Of a stretch of DNA of 62,267 bases, positions 25,365 to 35,553 are shown one piece after another. A program made the translations under genes and the position numbers. The DNA is from CAINVV01 sp964528535 (GTDB taxonomy: Bacteria; Bacteroidota; Bacteroidia; Bacteroidales; Prolixibacteraceae): positions 1-62,267 of the forward strand of contig CAZGSQ010000008.1 in NCBI GenBank assembly GCA_964528535.1. The letters run 5' to 3'. Below the pieces are notes generated by a model. The model worked only from the letters and a program-made list of their open reading frames with translations, ran no database searches and had not been told where the DNA came from. The stretch's first letter is position 1; each line of letters opens with the position of its first letter.

Positions 25365-27515
25365 ATGAGAAAAATTTTAGTTGGCTTGTTTGCTTTGGTA
25401 CTTCTACTCTCCTTTCAATTGAAAGCTGATGAAGGGATGTGGTTGCCTTCCCTGGTAGGGAAATTAAACATTGACAAGATGCATCAGATGGGTTTAAAAC
25501 TGAGTGCCGAACAGATTTACAGCATCAACAATTCAAGTCTGAAAGATGCCGTCGTGGCTTTGGACCGTGGATCCTGCACGGCGGAGATCGTTTCGGCGGA
25601 TGGACTTTTGTTAACCAACCACCACTGCGGATTTGGAGAGATTCAAAGGCATAGTTCAGTTGAACACGACTATCTGAAAGATGGTTTCTGGGCCATGAGC
25701 CGCGATCAGGAACTTTCAAACCCCGGCAAAAGTGTCACCTTCCTGGTAAGGATGGAGGATGTGACCGAAAAAGTGATGAATGGGATTTCAGATACCATGT
25801 CATTGGTTTCGCGCAATGAAAAGATGATGAAAGCCATGAGCGCCATCGAGAAAGAGGCCAAGGGGGACACAAAATATGAGACCAGGGTTAGGCCCCTGTT
25901 TGAAGCAAATACATTCTATCTGTTTGTAACAGAGACATTCAGGGATATTCGATTGGTTGGTACGCCACCTCAATCGATAGGAAAATTTGGAGGTGAAGAG
26001 GACAACTGGATGTGGCCCCGTCACACTGGTGATTTTTCGATGTTCCGGATCTACTGCTCCCCCGATGGCAAACCTGCCGATTATGCAAAGGAAAACGTTC
26101 CTTACCATCCCAAACATCACCTTCCTGTTTCTCTAAAGGGTGTTCAGATGAACGATTATGCCATGGTGATGGGTTATCCCGGCAGGACCAACCGTTACCT
26201 GACCTCTTTCGGATTAAAGTATACGATGGATGTAGTCAATGTCATCCGCATCAAGGCCAGGGCTGCCAAATTGGAGATCATTCGTGACTACATGGCCAAA
26301 GGCGAAAAGAACAGGATCCAGTATGCGTCCAAGTTTGCAGGCAGCTCGAACTATTACAAATATTCGATTGGTCAAAACATGGGTCTCAGTAATTTGAATG
26401 TGATAGACAAGAAGGTGGCCATTGAAAAGGAGTTCATGGCATGGGTGAACAAGGATGCAGCCAGGAAAGTCAAATATGGCGAGGCATTGGGTTACATTGC
26501 GAAATCGTACCAATCTGTTGAAGAAAAAGTAGCCTCTGAATATGCCCGGGAAGCCCTCCTGGGAGGTCCCGAAATCTTCATGTTTTCGGCCAGGGCAAGT
26601 GCTTTGGCAGTTGAATTGAAGGGTGGCAAAAAGGATAAAATTGAGGCTGCTGCCGAAAAATTAAAGTCTTCATTGGCTGGATTTTACAAAGATTTTGATG
26701 CAGAAACAGATCAGAAAATCACTGCTGTACTGACAAAAATGTATGCCGAAAATGTAGCCACAAAATACCAGCCATCCTTTTTAGCAGAGATAAATAAGAG
26801 GTTCAAGGGAGATTATTCTGCTTATGCTGCTTATGTTTTCAAGAAAAGTATTTTTCCGGATCAGCAAAAACTTGAGTCCTTTCTGAAAAAACCCTCCAAA
26901 AAAATTCTTGACAAGGATCCGGTTTTCACAGCCATGTTGTCGATGATGGAGGCCATGAAGGTGATTGGCGAAGATGTGCGCAAATCGACTTCAAAACTCG
27001 ATGATGGAAGAAAGCTTTTTGTAGCCGGCCTTAACGAAATGAACAAAGATCAGAAACTCTATCCGGATGCAAATTCAACGATGCGACTGACCTATGGAAA
27101 AGTTGGGGATTACAATCCCAGGGATGGTGTGCATTACAACTATTTCACTACTTTAAAAGGATATGCCGAAAAAGGGAAGGCCGGAGACGCTGATTTTGAT
27201 TTTCCTCAAAAGCTTGTTGACATGTACCATGCCGGCAACTACGGAAGATATGCCGATCAGGACGGATCGCTGCATACCTGTTTTACCACCAACAATGATA
27301 TTACGGGCGGAAACTCGGGTAGTCCGGTGATCAATGCCAACGGCGAACTAATTGGAATTGCCTTCGACGGCAACTGGGAAGCCATGAGTGGAGACATCGC
27401 CTACGAAGCAGATTTGCAGAAATGCATCAATGTAGATATTCGCTTCGTCCTATGGATCATCGATAAATTTGCCGGGGCAAAACATCTTGTAGACGAGATG
27501 ACGACTGTTAATTGA
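25365..27515 (+). CDS. S46 family dipeptidyl-peptidase (DPP7-like)
   Basis: An exported serine exopeptidase that removes dipeptides from oligopeptides in the periplasm. I chose the ATG giving a clean signal peptide (MRKILVGLFALVLLLSFQLKA); an upstream TTG would add 11 residues. The catalytic His is in LLLTNHHCGFGEIQ (~residue 75) and the Ser in TGGNSGSPVINANG (~residue 645). The substrate pocket shows FDGNWE, with Gly at the position that is Arg in DPP11, so a DPP7-type preference for hydrophobic P1 residues is predicted. At 716 residues it is full length. rnhA starts 9 bp downstream. S46 enzymes are typical of peptide-fermenting Bacteroidetes. Confidence 0.93.
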   Translation: MRKILVGLFALVLLLSFQLKADEGMWLPSLVGKLNIDKMHQMGLKLSAEQIYSINNSSLKDAVVALDRGSCTAEIVSADGLLLTNHHCGFGEIQRHSSVEHDYLKDGFWAMSRDQELSNPGKSVTFLVRMEDVTEKVMNGISDTMSLVSRNEKMMKAMSAIEKEAKGDTKYETRVRPLFEANTFYLFVTETFRDIRLVGTPPQSIGKFGGEEDNWMWPRHTGDFSMFRIYCSPDGKPADYAKENVPYHPKHHLPVSLKGVQMNDYAMVMGYPGRTNRYLTSFGLKYTMDVVNVIRIKARAAKLEIIRDYMAKGEKNRIQYASKFAGSSNYYKYSIGQNMGLSNLNVIDKKVAIEKEFMAWVNKDAARKVKYGEALGYIAKSYQSVEEKVASEYAREALLGGPEIFMFSARASALAVELKGGKKDKIEAAAEKLKSSLAGFYKDFDAETDQKITAVLTKMYAENVATKYQPSFLAEINKRFKGDYSAYAAYVFKKSIFPDQQKLESFLKKPSKKILDKDPVFTAMLSMMEAMKVIGEDVRKSTSKLDDGRKLFVAGLNEMNKDQKLYPDANSTMRLTYGKVGDYNPRDGVHYNYFTTLKGYAEKGKAGDADFDFPQKLVDMYHAGNYGRYADQDGSLHTCFTTNNDITGGNSGSPVINANGELIGIAFDGNWEAMSGDIAYEADLQKCINVDIRFVLWIIDKFAGAKHLVDEMTTVN

Positions 27516-27524
27516 TCCCTTGCC

Positions 27525-28007
27525 ATGACTAATGAACCGTCTCCAAAGATTACCATGTACACGGACGGTTCCTCCCTGGGCAATCCGGGTCCGGGTGGAT
27601 ACGGAACATTACTTTTGTTTGGTAAATTCAGGAAGGAGCTATCCGCAGGATATCGTCTGACCACCAACAACAGAATGGAGTTGATGGCCGTTATTGCCGG
27701 ATTGGAAGCACTGAAACATATAAATTCGGAGGTTTCCATCTATACTGACTCGAGGTATGTGGTTGATGCGGTGGAAAAGGGATGGCTCCTCAATTGGATG
27801 AAGAACAGGTTTAAGGGGAAGAAAAATAGTGATCTTTGGATGCGGTTCTATGAAATTTATCAGGTTCACAAGGTGAAGTTTTTTTGGGTAAAGGGCCATG
27901 CAGCCATTCCTGGAAACGAAAGGTGCGATCAGTTGGCGGTGGAAGCCGCCAATGGCGCAAACCTATTGGAGGATGAGGGTTTTCAAACTGAGAAACAGAT
28001 GATTTAA
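27525..28007 (+). CDS. rnhA: ribonuclease HI
   Basis: Degrades the RNA strand of RNA-DNA hybrids during replication and repair. The four carboxylates of the active site can be placed: Asp in MYTDGSS (~residue 12), Glu in NNRMELMAV (~52), Asp in IYTDSRYV (~75), and Asp in GNERCDQLA (~142). The 160-residue length is that of bacterial RNase HI. It sits between an S46 peptidase gene (9 bp upstream) and waaA (44 bp downstream), probably as one transcript without functional relation. Confidence 0.94.
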   Translation: MTNEPSPKITMYTDGSSLGNPGPGGYGTLLLFGKFRKELSAGYRLTTNNRMELMAVIAGLEALKHINSEVSIYTDSRYVVDAVEKGWLLNWMKNRFKGKKNSDLWMRFYEIYQVHKVKFFWVKGHAAIPGNERCDQLAVEAANGANLLEDEGFQTEKQMI

Positions 28008-28051
28008 CACGGAGGATCTTAGATTAAGCTAAAATATACCAAGCATTGCCT

Positions 28052-29290
28052 ATGATGCGTTTGCTCTACAATACCAGCATTCATGCCTATCATTTTTTGA
28101 TCTGGTTGGCTTCCTTTAAAAATGCCAAGGCCCAAAAGTGGTTGGCGGGTAGGAAAAATCTCTTCGATAGGCTTCGTCATGAAGTTGTTAAGGGTAAACC
28201 GTTGTTGTGGTTTCATGTCTCATCACTTGGTGAATTTGAACAGGCAACACCTGTCATTGAAGGAGTTAAAAGAGATTTTCCAGGTTACAGAATTTTACTG
28301 ACATTCTATTCTCCATCCGGGTACGAACAAAAAAAGGATTATCCACTTGCCGATTATGTTTTTTACCTTCCGTTGGATACTCCGGGCAATGCCTCAAGGT
28401 TTCTTGATATAGTTAAGCCAGACAAGGTTTTTTTTGTAAAATATGAGTTTTGGTTCAACTTTCTCACGGAGTTGAAGAGAAGGAATATCCCTACGTATAT
28501 TTTTTCGGCACTTTTTCGTCCTACCCAGTTTTTCTTTCAACCCTGGAGCAACTGGTTTAGAAAAACTTTGAAGGCATATACACACATCTTCGTCCAAAAC
28601 CAGAGTTCATTTGATATTCTTCAGAAATTTGGGTTTGAGAACGTCTCTATCAGCGGTGATACCCGTCTCGACAGAGTGGCCCAGATCGCAAGGAATTCAG
28701 CCGAATTGCCAAAGCTGGTAAACTTCTGCGAAGGAAGTAAAGTTATAGTCGCCGGAAGTACCTGGCCTGAAGACGAAGTTCTCTTCCTAAAATTTGTCAA
28801 TGAATGCAAACACGCTGTCAAATTCGTTGTTGCACCCCATGAGGTAAATGCTGAATCACTGGAACGAATTGCCTCCCAGCTTCTACGGCCGTACATTTTT
28901 TATTCTGCCAATTCGACCATGCAACAATTGAAAGAGGCCGATGTGCTCATCGCCGATGGTTATGGCTACCTGGTTTCGGTTTACAGGTATGCAAAAATTG
29001 CTTATGTAGGTGGAGGATTTACCTCCGGCATACACAGCATTCTTGAACCTGCAGTTTATGGCATGCCAGTCGTTTTCGGACCCGATTATCAGAAATTTCA
29101 CGAAGCCCTGGAGATGATTCAGCTGGAGGCTGCCCACTCTGTTGCCAGTTATGAGGAGCTGTACAACCTCTTTGAAAGTTACCTGACAGATCCTGAAAGG
29201 CTCGCAAAAGAGAGCCGGTTTGCCTCCCAATACGTTGAAAGTAACTGCGGAGCAACCGAACAGATCGTTCGCTATTTTTTTGAAAAATAG
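28052..29290 (+). CDS. waaA: 3-deoxy-D-manno-octulosonic acid (Kdo) transferase
   Basis: Adds Kdo from CMP-Kdo to the lipid A precursor at the inner membrane, an essential step in lipopolysaccharide synthesis. The N-terminal GT30 domain carries a hydrophobic N-terminus, the SSLGEFEQATPVI segment with the catalytic Glu, and LTFYSPSGYE. The C-terminal domain holds KVIVAGSTWPEDE, VVAPHEV, and the CMP-binding GGGFTSGIHSILEPAVYGMPVVFGP. I chose the ATG before MRLLYNTS; a TTG two codons further upstream is less likely. At 412 residues it is typical. Whether it is mono- or bifunctional cannot be predicted. Confidence 0.93.
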   Translation: MMRLLYNTSIHAYHFLIWLASFKNAKAQKWLAGRKNLFDRLRHEVVKGKPLLWFHVSSLGEFEQATPVIEGVKRDFPGYRILLTFYSPSGYEQKKDYPLADYVFYLPLDTPGNASRFLDIVKPDKVFFVKYEFWFNFLTELKRRNIPTYIFSALFRPTQFFFQPWSNWFRKTLKAYTHIFVQNQSSFDILQKFGFENVSISGDTRLDRVAQIARNSAELPKLVNFCEGSKVIVAGSTWPEDEVLFLKFVNECKHAVKFVVAPHEVNAESLERIASQLLRPYIFYSANSTMQQLKEADVLIADGYGYLVSVYRYAKIAYVGGGFTSGIHSILEPAVYGMPVVFGPDYQKFHEALEMIQLEAAHSVASYEELYNLFESYLTDPERLAKESRFASQYVESNCGATEQIVRYFFEK

Positions 29291-29564
29291 CCTTTTTAAC
29301 CCTCTGTCCCTAACCTGATTTTTTTCGTTAAAATCTTCCCAAATTATTTTTTTTGTTAACATTTTGGATTGAAAAATTATTTAATGAATTGAATAACTGT
29401 ATATTAACATGTTAAAGTTGATAACTTTTATTTATTATCAGAATATTTGCTATCCGGAAAAATGACTTTGTACCTATCTTTATACCAGAAGAATTTTACG
29501 CATCAGCGGCATTTTCTAACTGAAAAAACCTTAATAATATATTGTTCGACGAATACTATCTACC

Positions 29565-32111
29565 ATGGAACTTAACGACGTAACTGCTATGAAAAAAAAT
29601 ACCCAACTCAAAAATTATTCCAACGAAGAGGCATTTGAAGCCTCCTTGAAATATTTTCAAGGCGATGAGTTGGCTGCAAGGGTTTGGGTCAACAAATATG
29701 CCTTGAAAGACTCCTATGGCAATCTATTCGAACTGACTCCCGACGACCTGCACCACAGGTTGTCGTCCGAGATTGCACGCATTGAAAAAAAATATCCGAA
29801 TCCACTTTCGGAGAAAGAGCTCTTCGACCTGTTTGCTGAATTTAAATACATTGTTCCGCAAGGTGGCCCGATGACAGGGATCGGCAATGATTTTCAGACT
29901 GGATCGCTGTCCAATTGTTTCGTAGTTGGGAATGGAGCGGATTCCTATGGCGGGATCATGATGGTCGATCAGGAGCAGGTCCAGTTGATGAAAAGACGTG
30001 GAGGAGTTGGTCACGACCTGTCTCACATCCGTCCGAAAGGCTCACCGGTGAAAAATTCGGCACTCACTTCTACCGGGATTGTTCCTTTTATGGAGCGTTT
30101 CTCCAACTCAACAAGGGAGGTAGCTCAAGATGGCCGCAGGGGAGCCCTGATGCTTTCCGTTTCAATAAAGCATCCTGATTCAGAGCAATTTATTGATGCA
30201 AAAATGGATGAAGGCAAGGTGACAGGTGCCAATGTGAGCGTCAAGATCGACGATGAGTTCATGAAAGCAGTGCGCAACGCGACCACTTACCAACAAAAAT
30301 ATCCCATCAACAGCAGCGAACCGGTCTATACCAAGGAGACCGATGCGGCCAAACTCTGGCAAAAAATCGTCTTCAATGCCTGGAAATCTGCAGAACCGGG
30401 TATTCTTTTCTGGGACACAGTTATTCGTGAGTCGGTCCCTGATTGTTATGCCGATCTCGGATATGGGACAGTTTCTACCAATCCTTGCGGGGAAATTCCA
30501 CTTTGCCCTTATGACAGCTGCCGTTTGATTGCAATCAACCTATATTCTTATGTTGACCAGCCATTTACAGAGCAGGCCAAATTCAATTTTCCACTTTTCA
30601 GGTCGCACGTAAGGCTTTCCCAGCGAATCATGGATGACATCATCGATCTGGAGCTGGAGAAAATTGATGCCATTTACGATAAAATCGTTGCCGATCCCGA
30701 AATGGAGGAGATCAAAAAAGTTGAATTGAACCTATGGGCTAAAATAAAGGAGAAGGCCATCAATGGCAGAAGAACCGGGATAGGCATCACAGCAGAAGGG
30801 GATATGCTGGCAGCCCTTGGATTGCAATACGGATCTGAAAATGCCATCGATTTCTCTGTAGAAGTACACAAAATAGTTGCACTTGAGGCATACCGTGGCT
30901 CCGTGCTGTTGGCAAAGGAACGTGGCGCATTCCCAATCTATGATGCGAAGAAGGAGCTCAGCAACCCATACATCAAACGTCTTGCTTTGGCCGATCCGGA
31001 ACTCTACGAAGAGATGTCGAAATTTGGCCGCCGTAACATTGCCCTGCTTACCATTGCCCCTACCGGAACGACCAGTCTGATGACACAAACCACTTCCGGC
31101 ATCGAACCTGTTTTCATGCCGGTGTACAAGCGCAGGAGAAAGGTCAACCCAAACGACAAGGAGGCACGCATCGATTTTGTAGATGAGATGGGTGATTCAT
31201 GGGAAGAGTACATCATCTTCCACCACAAATTCAAAGTATGGATGGAGATCAATGGTTACAAGACCAACAAAAAATACAGCAGCGACGAGATTGATGAAAT
31301 TGTCAGCAAGTCTCCCTATTTTAAGGCGACTTCCAACGACATCGACTGGATGGCCAAGGTCAGGATGCAGGGGCAGATTCAAAAGTGGGTCGATCATTCT
31401 ATCTCGGTGACCATCAACTTACCAGAAGATGCAACCGAAGAACTGGTTGGTAAACTATTCTTCTCGGCCTGGGAAAGTGGTTGCAAAGGAGTAACCGTCT
31501 ACCGAGAAGGCTCCAGATCTGGGGTGTTGCTCTCCACCAAAGACAAGAAGAAAGACGGAGTTTTCCCAACCAAGCGGCCAGAAATATTAGAGGCAGAAAT
31601 AGTTCGATTCCAGAACAACAAAGAGAAATGGATCGCATTTATTGGTCTGATTGATGGTAAACCTTACGAGATCTTCACAGGTTTGGCAGATGACGAGGAC
31701 GGAATTCTTCTTCCACGTTCTGTGACAGATGGTTGGATCATCAAAAACAGGGATGAAAATGGGGTTTCCCGCTATGATTTCCAGTACCGGAACAACAGGG
31801 GTTACAAGACGACCATCGAGGGCCTCTCCTTCAAATTCAATCCGATATTCTGGAACTATGCCAAGCTTATTTCAAGCGTGCTCAGACACAGCATGCCAAT
31901 TGAAAAAATTGTAGAGTTGATCACCAGCCTGCAATTTGATGTGGAATCGATCAATACCTGGAAGAATGGTGTAGCGCGTGCGCTGAAGAAATATATCCCG
32001 AACGGTACTTCGTGCGAAGATGCAAAATGCGAAGGGTGTGGCTCGGAAAATGTGATCTATCAGGAAGGATGCCTTATTTGCACAGATTGTGGCTCCTCCA
32101 AATGTGGTTGA
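29565..32111 (+). CDS. nrdJ: adenosylcobalamin-dependent ribonucleotide reductase (class II)
   Basis: Reduces ribonucleotides to deoxyribonucleotides using a B12-derived radical, independent of oxygen. Visible are SNCFVVG (first active-site Cys, ~residue 118), STNPCGEIPLCPY (radical Cys and Glu, ~305), the APTGTTSLM loop (~500), and a Cys-rich C-terminus (CEDAKCEGCGSENVIYQEG...CTDCG). The C-terminus supplies the re-reducing thiols or zinc ribbon. Length (848 residues) fits the vitamin B12-dependent NrdJ family. A second ATG eight codons in (MKKNTQ) is an alternative start. No cobalamin riboswitch is evident in the 274-bp upstream gap. A strong terminator follows. Confidence 0.94.
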   Translation: MELNDVTAMKKNTQLKNYSNEEAFEASLKYFQGDELAARVWVNKYALKDSYGNLFELTPDDLHHRLSSEIARIEKKYPNPLSEKELFDLFAEFKYIVPQGGPMTGIGNDFQTGSLSNCFVVGNGADSYGGIMMVDQEQVQLMKRRGGVGHDLSHIRPKGSPVKNSALTSTGIVPFMERFSNSTREVAQDGRRGALMLSVSIKHPDSEQFIDAKMDEGKVTGANVSVKIDDEFMKAVRNATTYQQKYPINSSEPVYTKETDAAKLWQKIVFNAWKSAEPGILFWDTVIRESVPDCYADLGYGTVSTNPCGEIPLCPYDSCRLIAINLYSYVDQPFTEQAKFNFPLFRSHVRLSQRIMDDIIDLELEKIDAIYDKIVADPEMEEIKKVELNLWAKIKEKAINGRRTGIGITAEGDMLAALGLQYGSENAIDFSVEVHKIVALEAYRGSVLLAKERGAFPIYDAKKELSNPYIKRLALADPELYEEMSKFGRRNIALLTIAPTGTTSLMTQTTSGIEPVFMPVYKRRRKVNPNDKEARIDFVDEMGDSWEEYIIFHHKFKVWMEINGYKTNKKYSSDEIDEIVSKSPYFKATSNDIDWMAKVRMQGQIQKWVDHSISVTINLPEDATEELVGKLFFSAWESGCKGVTVYREGSRSGVLLSTKDKKKDGVFPTKRPEILEAEIVRFQNNKEKWIAFIGLIDGKPYEIFTGLADDEDGILLPRSVTDGWIIKNRDENGVSRYDFQYRNNRGYKTTIEGLSFKFNPIFWNYAKLISSVLRHSMPIEKIVELITSLQFDVESINTWKNGVARALKKYIPNGTSCEDAKCEGCGSENVIYQEGCLICTDCGSSKCG

Positions 32112-32146
32112 ATGTTTTCATCTGTTTTTAGATAATTATCTCTGGG

Positions 32147-32172
32147 GGAGGGCCGAAAGGTTCTCCTTTTTT
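32147..32172 (+). terminator. intrinsic terminator of nrdJ
   Basis: An 8-bp stem (32147-32154 with 32159-32166, including two G-T pairs) closed by a gaaa tetraloop is followed directly by six T. It lies 36 bp after the nrdJ stop. Confidence 0.8.
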
Positions 32173-32225
32173 CTTTGCAGGCAATGAAAAATTGAGGTAC
32201 AAAAAGGAACAATGGCTTCTGCTTT

Positions 32226-33182
32226 TTAGGCTAATCTCCCAACTTTAGAGAGGTAAAAGCAGGCACAATCTCCGTCACTGATGCTGTTGAGTCTTGCGGC
32301 TTCTGTGGAAAAATCGCGCATTTGCTTTTTGGAAAACATCGAGAAGTCATCTGAATAAGGGAAGTTGCGCAGGTATTTCTCGCTGGAAGCGAACTGAACG
32401 AAGGAGGAGTCGTAAGCAATGAGGTCGATCTTCAAGCCGGCCTTTGAGGCCAGTAGCTGGATGCTGTGCGTGGTGTGAAGGAAAAGGTGGCGTGGAGCAT
32501 CCAGTGCAAACCAGTGTGTCCTGTACTTCCGCCAGGCATGCGAATTGGCTACCGGAATACGGACAAGTAGTTTCCCGGCAGGTTTCAGGAGTTCCCATAT
32601 TTTGCCAAAGACTTTATCCGGATGGTCCATGTGCTCAAAGGCATGGTGCAGCATGATGAAATCGAATTGCCCAGTCATTTCAAAGAGATCTTTTTTCAGA
32701 ATTTTCAGGCTGGCCGTATTTTGCAGATCTTTTTCGAGAAAGGGGTCGATACCGGTCAAATTTTTGAATCCACTGCGCTGCATTGACTGGATAATGCGTC
32801 CGGAGCCACAGCCGATATCGAGAATTGATGCATTGAAATGGAGTAATCCTGGTTTCATCCAGGGGAATGGATGGGGCAGAAAGAGGGAGATCGCCGCACC
32901 AACCGGATCGAATTTGTGCAGGTAATGCCGCAGCAAACTTCGTTTCAGGAAATAAACGATGGGATTGAGGCCAAGTCCGAATTTCGGGTTTTGAAATGAG
33001 TAGTATTCAGCAGGATAGTATTTAGATAGATCATCAGGTGTCTGAACGATCTGAAGGCAGCAGCAATTGGCACATTCAAGGTATTGAAACTCGTCGCGCA
33101 GACCTAACAGTCTCTCGGTGGCCAGATGAATCAGGTTGTTGTGGACATTTCCACATATTTTGCAGGGAGTAGCTTCGATCAT
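32226..33182 (-). CDS. class I SAM-dependent methyltransferase with N-terminal zinc-ribbon-like motif
   Basis: A 318-residue methyltransferase. The N-terminus has two Cys clusters (CKICGNVHNN and CANCCCLQ) typical of sugar- or surface-polysaccharide-associated methyltransferases. A short linker with YYPAEYYSF follows, then the SAM-binding Rossmann fold with motif I ILDIGCGSGRII (~residues 118-129), an acidic GIDPF, and the later FDFIMLHHAFEHMDHP. It is the last gene of a minus-strand run after two glycosyltransferases (47-bp gap), so it probably modifies a cell-surface glycan. The substrate is unknown. The nrdJ end lies 114 bp away, convergent. Confidence 0.85.
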   Translation of the reverse strand: MIEATPCKICGNVHNNLIHLATERLLGLRDEFQYLECANCCCLQIVQTPDDLSKYYPAEYYSFQNPKFGLGLNPIVYFLKRSLLRHYLHKFDPVGAAISLFLPHPFPWMKPGLLHFNASILDIGCGSGRIIQSMQRSGFKNLTGIDPFLEKDLQNTASLKILKKDLFEMTGQFDFIMLHHAFEHMDHPDKVFGKIWELLKPAGKLLVRIPVANSHAWRKYRTHWFALDAPRHLFLHTTHSIQLLASKAGLKIDLIAYDSSFVQFASSEKYLRNFPYSDDFSMFSKKQMRDFSTEAARLNSISDGDCACFYLSKVGRLA

Positions 33183-33229
33183 GTTGAGATTCTTTTTGGA
33201 CTTGGATGCAAAGATATATTTTTAGTGAC

Positions 33230-34252
33230 TTATCCGCTGATCGCATTTAGCAATGATTCGGAACGAAGTTGGTTCGTAAAATGCTTGTCTACCTGTCGTT
33301 GCATCAATTTTTGATCCGGAAATCCCTCTTCCGAAAAGCATTTGGAGACCAGCGAGGCAATGGCCTCGGGATCTCTTCTTACTACAGCACCGACCGTTCC
33401 GGCAACTTCAGGCATGCCGCCTTCGTTGGTTACTACCGGGAAGTTGCCAAAGGTCATGGCCTCGGCAATGGAGACGCCGAACGATTCGGAGCGTGAAAGT
33501 TGGCAATATATTTTGGAGCGTTGATAGAATTCAATCAATTCGGCTGGTTTGGCCCTGTCGTAGAGACTGAGATTGGTTGGGAGGTTCACAAGCAATGGCA
33601 CCAATTTGGAGGCATTGATTCCAACAATTTCAAATTTTACAGAGGGCAAAAGCCTGGAAGTTTCGATGAAGGTATCGATGCCTTTGAGGTAAAAGGTTCG
33701 TTCGTTGCTAATCAACCCTACTGTCAGCACGGTATCTCTCTTCGGCAGGGTTGTCTCAAATGGCTTTGCAAGCGTAACACAATTGTAGATCAGGGTTCGT
33801 TTCACATGGGGAGCAATAGCCCGCGCCTTTCTGTCGACATAGCCCGAAACAGGCAAAATGGAACTTGCCATCCGCATGGATCCGGCACAAAACCATCCTC
33901 GAAAAGGTGAACAGAAAGCACCATAGTCGAGCTTCCGGATACGGCAAACGTCGTAACCACCGATGACGACAACGGCTTTTTTTCTGAATATTTTGGCAAA
34001 AAGTACGGGTAGGAAAGAATGATAATCAGCAAACCAACAGTAAAACAGATCGAATTTCCAGCCGAACACCAAGAGGTAAAGAAACTGTTTGGCAAACTCG
34101 AGGGCATTTTTCTGGAGACCTTTTACAGGCTCAAATTTGTATTTTTCGACCAAGTGTGCGGAAGCAAGGATTTCAAAATCGTTTTTGACGAAGGTTGAAA
34201 AGCCTGTATAGACAAACAGAATGGTTTTTTTCCGAACTTCTTTTTCGCGCAT
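33230..34252 (-). CDS. glycosyltransferase (GT4-like)
   Basis: A 340-residue GT-B glycosyltransferase. Visible are the N-terminal KKTILFVYTGFSTFVKNDFEIL, an aromatic-rich middle (LFYCWFADYHSFLPVLFAKIF), VVIGGYDVCRI, and the C-terminal donor-binding region with LTVGLISNERTFYLKGIDTFIE and SRSESFGVSIAEAMTFGNFPVVTNEGGMPEV, the EX7E-type motif of group 1 transferases. I chose the ATG at 34252, 17 bp after the preceding gene. The frame stays open into that gene, but the extension is its shadow. Likely acts in surface polysaccharide or LPS assembly; substrate unknown. Confidence 0.83.
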   Translation of the reverse strand: MREKEVRKKTILFVYTGFSTFVKNDFEILASAHLVEKYKFEPVKGLQKNALEFAKQFLYLLVFGWKFDLFYCWFADYHSFLPVLFAKIFRKKAVVVIGGYDVCRIRKLDYGAFCSPFRGWFCAGSMRMASSILPVSGYVDRKARAIAPHVKRTLIYNCVTLAKPFETTLPKRDTVLTVGLISNERTFYLKGIDTFIETSRLLPSVKFEIVGINASKLVPLLVNLPTNLSLYDRAKPAELIEFYQRSKIYCQLSRSESFGVSIAEAMTFGNFPVVTNEGGMPEVAGTVGAVVRRDPEAIASLVSKCFSEEGFPDQKLMQRQVDKHFTNQLRSESLLNAISG

Positions 34253-34269
34253 GGCTCCATGAATGTGTT

Positions 34270-35553
34270 TTAGAGATGATTGCTCAACGCTCTGGTAAGA
34301 TTGCTCCTTGTGTATTTTTCGGTTCCGGTGGTTTGTGCCCATTCGGTTCCTCTGTTGGTTGATTCAAATATTTCGAGTATAAACAGCCGGATATTCTGGG
34401 TTTCCTCGTACGAAAAGAGTCTGCCTGCCTGGCACGACCGGATCATTTTATCCACATCACCTCCGGTTGGACCGATCGCGAGGATGGGCCTTTTGGCAGC
34501 AAGGTATTCGAAGAATTTCCCGGTAACGATTCCTTTGTTATCCGGAGTATCCGGAATAGACATGAGCAAGATGGAGGCACCCTTCATCTGGCCAATTGCT
34601 TGTTCGTGTGGGATGTAGCCAAGTACTTCGACCATGTGGGCAAGACCTTTTGACTCGAAAAGGCCAAGAATTTCATCGGGCACATTTCCCACGAAACGGA
34701 TCAGTAAATTCTGCTTCACATTTTCAGGAAGCAGCGCTACTGCTTCTGCAAAATGTTCTATCCGGTAGCTCATGGAGATGGTACCCGTGTAGGTGATTGT
34801 AAATAATTCGTTCTGAACAGCTGGGGTATTTTCAAAATCTGTCTCGTCGTATCCGTTGGGGATCACAGCGATCTTTGAAGCAGATTCGGGGATTTTTCTG
34901 AGCAGGAGTTTGCCAACTTCTTCGCTGACGGTGATGATCTTGTCTGCATTTTTGAGCACGTTTTGTTCCAGATGTCGATCGTACCATGAAGCCAGCCCGG
35001 AGTGGAGGAGCTCTTTGTAGTAGTAGATGTCGGTCCAGGGGTCTCTGAAATCTGCGATCCAGCGTATTCCGGTGGTAGATTTTAGCTTCCAACCGATCAA
35101 GTGGGTAGAGTGCGGAGGTCCGGATGTAACGACCACTTCGATGGCTTGTGAACGGATGATTTCGCGCGCCTTCCGGAAGGCAGACCTGTTCCATCCCTTC
35201 CGGGGATCCGGGATAAAGAGATTGCCACGTATAAATCTCGAGATTTTTTCAAAAAGGCCAATCTCCTTCTGGTTGGAGAAACCGCCAAATGGGATCTCTT
35301 TCTTGCGCAACAATTTCTTGTAGAAGTTGTATGGTTCAAAGGTCTTGGTTTTAAAAACCTGCAGTTTCGGGTCCACTTCTTGTTGAAGGGAGTGATCCAA
35401 TTGTGCGTAGGAAGCCAGCCGCTCATCAACAGTAAGGACGATTGGCTCGTATCCATTCCCGGGAAGGTACTTCGTGAATTTAAGCCATCTCTGCACGCCC
35501 GCACCTCCACTTGGCGGCCAGTAGTAGGTGATGATCAGGATTTTTTTTCTCAT
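34270..35553 (-). CDS. glycosyltransferase family 4
   Basis: A 427-residue GT-B transferase of a type common in Bacteroidetes polysaccharide loci. The N-terminal acceptor domain opens with ILIITYYWPPSGGAGVQRWLKF, followed by VVVTSGPPHSTHLIG and IADFRDPWTD. The C-terminal donor domain contains TITYTGTISMSYRIEHFAEAV, SIPDTPDNKGIVTGKFFEYLAAKRPILAIGP. Its start overlaps the tsaB stop by 4 bp (ATGA), so translation is probably coupled. Donor and acceptor sugars cannot be inferred. Confidence 0.88.
   Translation of the reverse strand: MRKKILIITYYWPPSGGAGVQRWLKFTKYLPGNGYEPIVLTVDERLASYAQLDHSLQQEVDPKLQVFKTKTFEPYNFYKKLLRKKEIPFGGFSNQKEIGLFEKISRFIRGNLFIPDPRKGWNRSAFRKAREIIRSQAIEVVVTSGPPHSTHLIGWKLKSTTGIRWIADFRDPWTDIYYYKELLHSGLASWYDRHLEQNVLKNADKIITVSEEVGKLLLRKIPESASKIAVIPNGYDETDFENTPAVQNELFTITYTGTISMSYRIEHFAEAVALLPENVKQNLLIRFVGNVPDEILGLFESKGLAHMVEVLGYIPHEQAIGQMKGASILLMSIPDTPDNKGIVTGKFFEYLAAKRPILAIGPTGGDVDKMIRSCQAGRLFSYEETQNIRLFILEIFESTNRGTEWAQTTGTEKYTRSNLTRALSNHL

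Noticed and set aside
29291..29564. Cobalamin riboswitch upstream of nrdJ
   Set aside because: The region is AT-rich without a B12-box-like conserved block, and B12-dependent enzymes are not usually repressed by B12.
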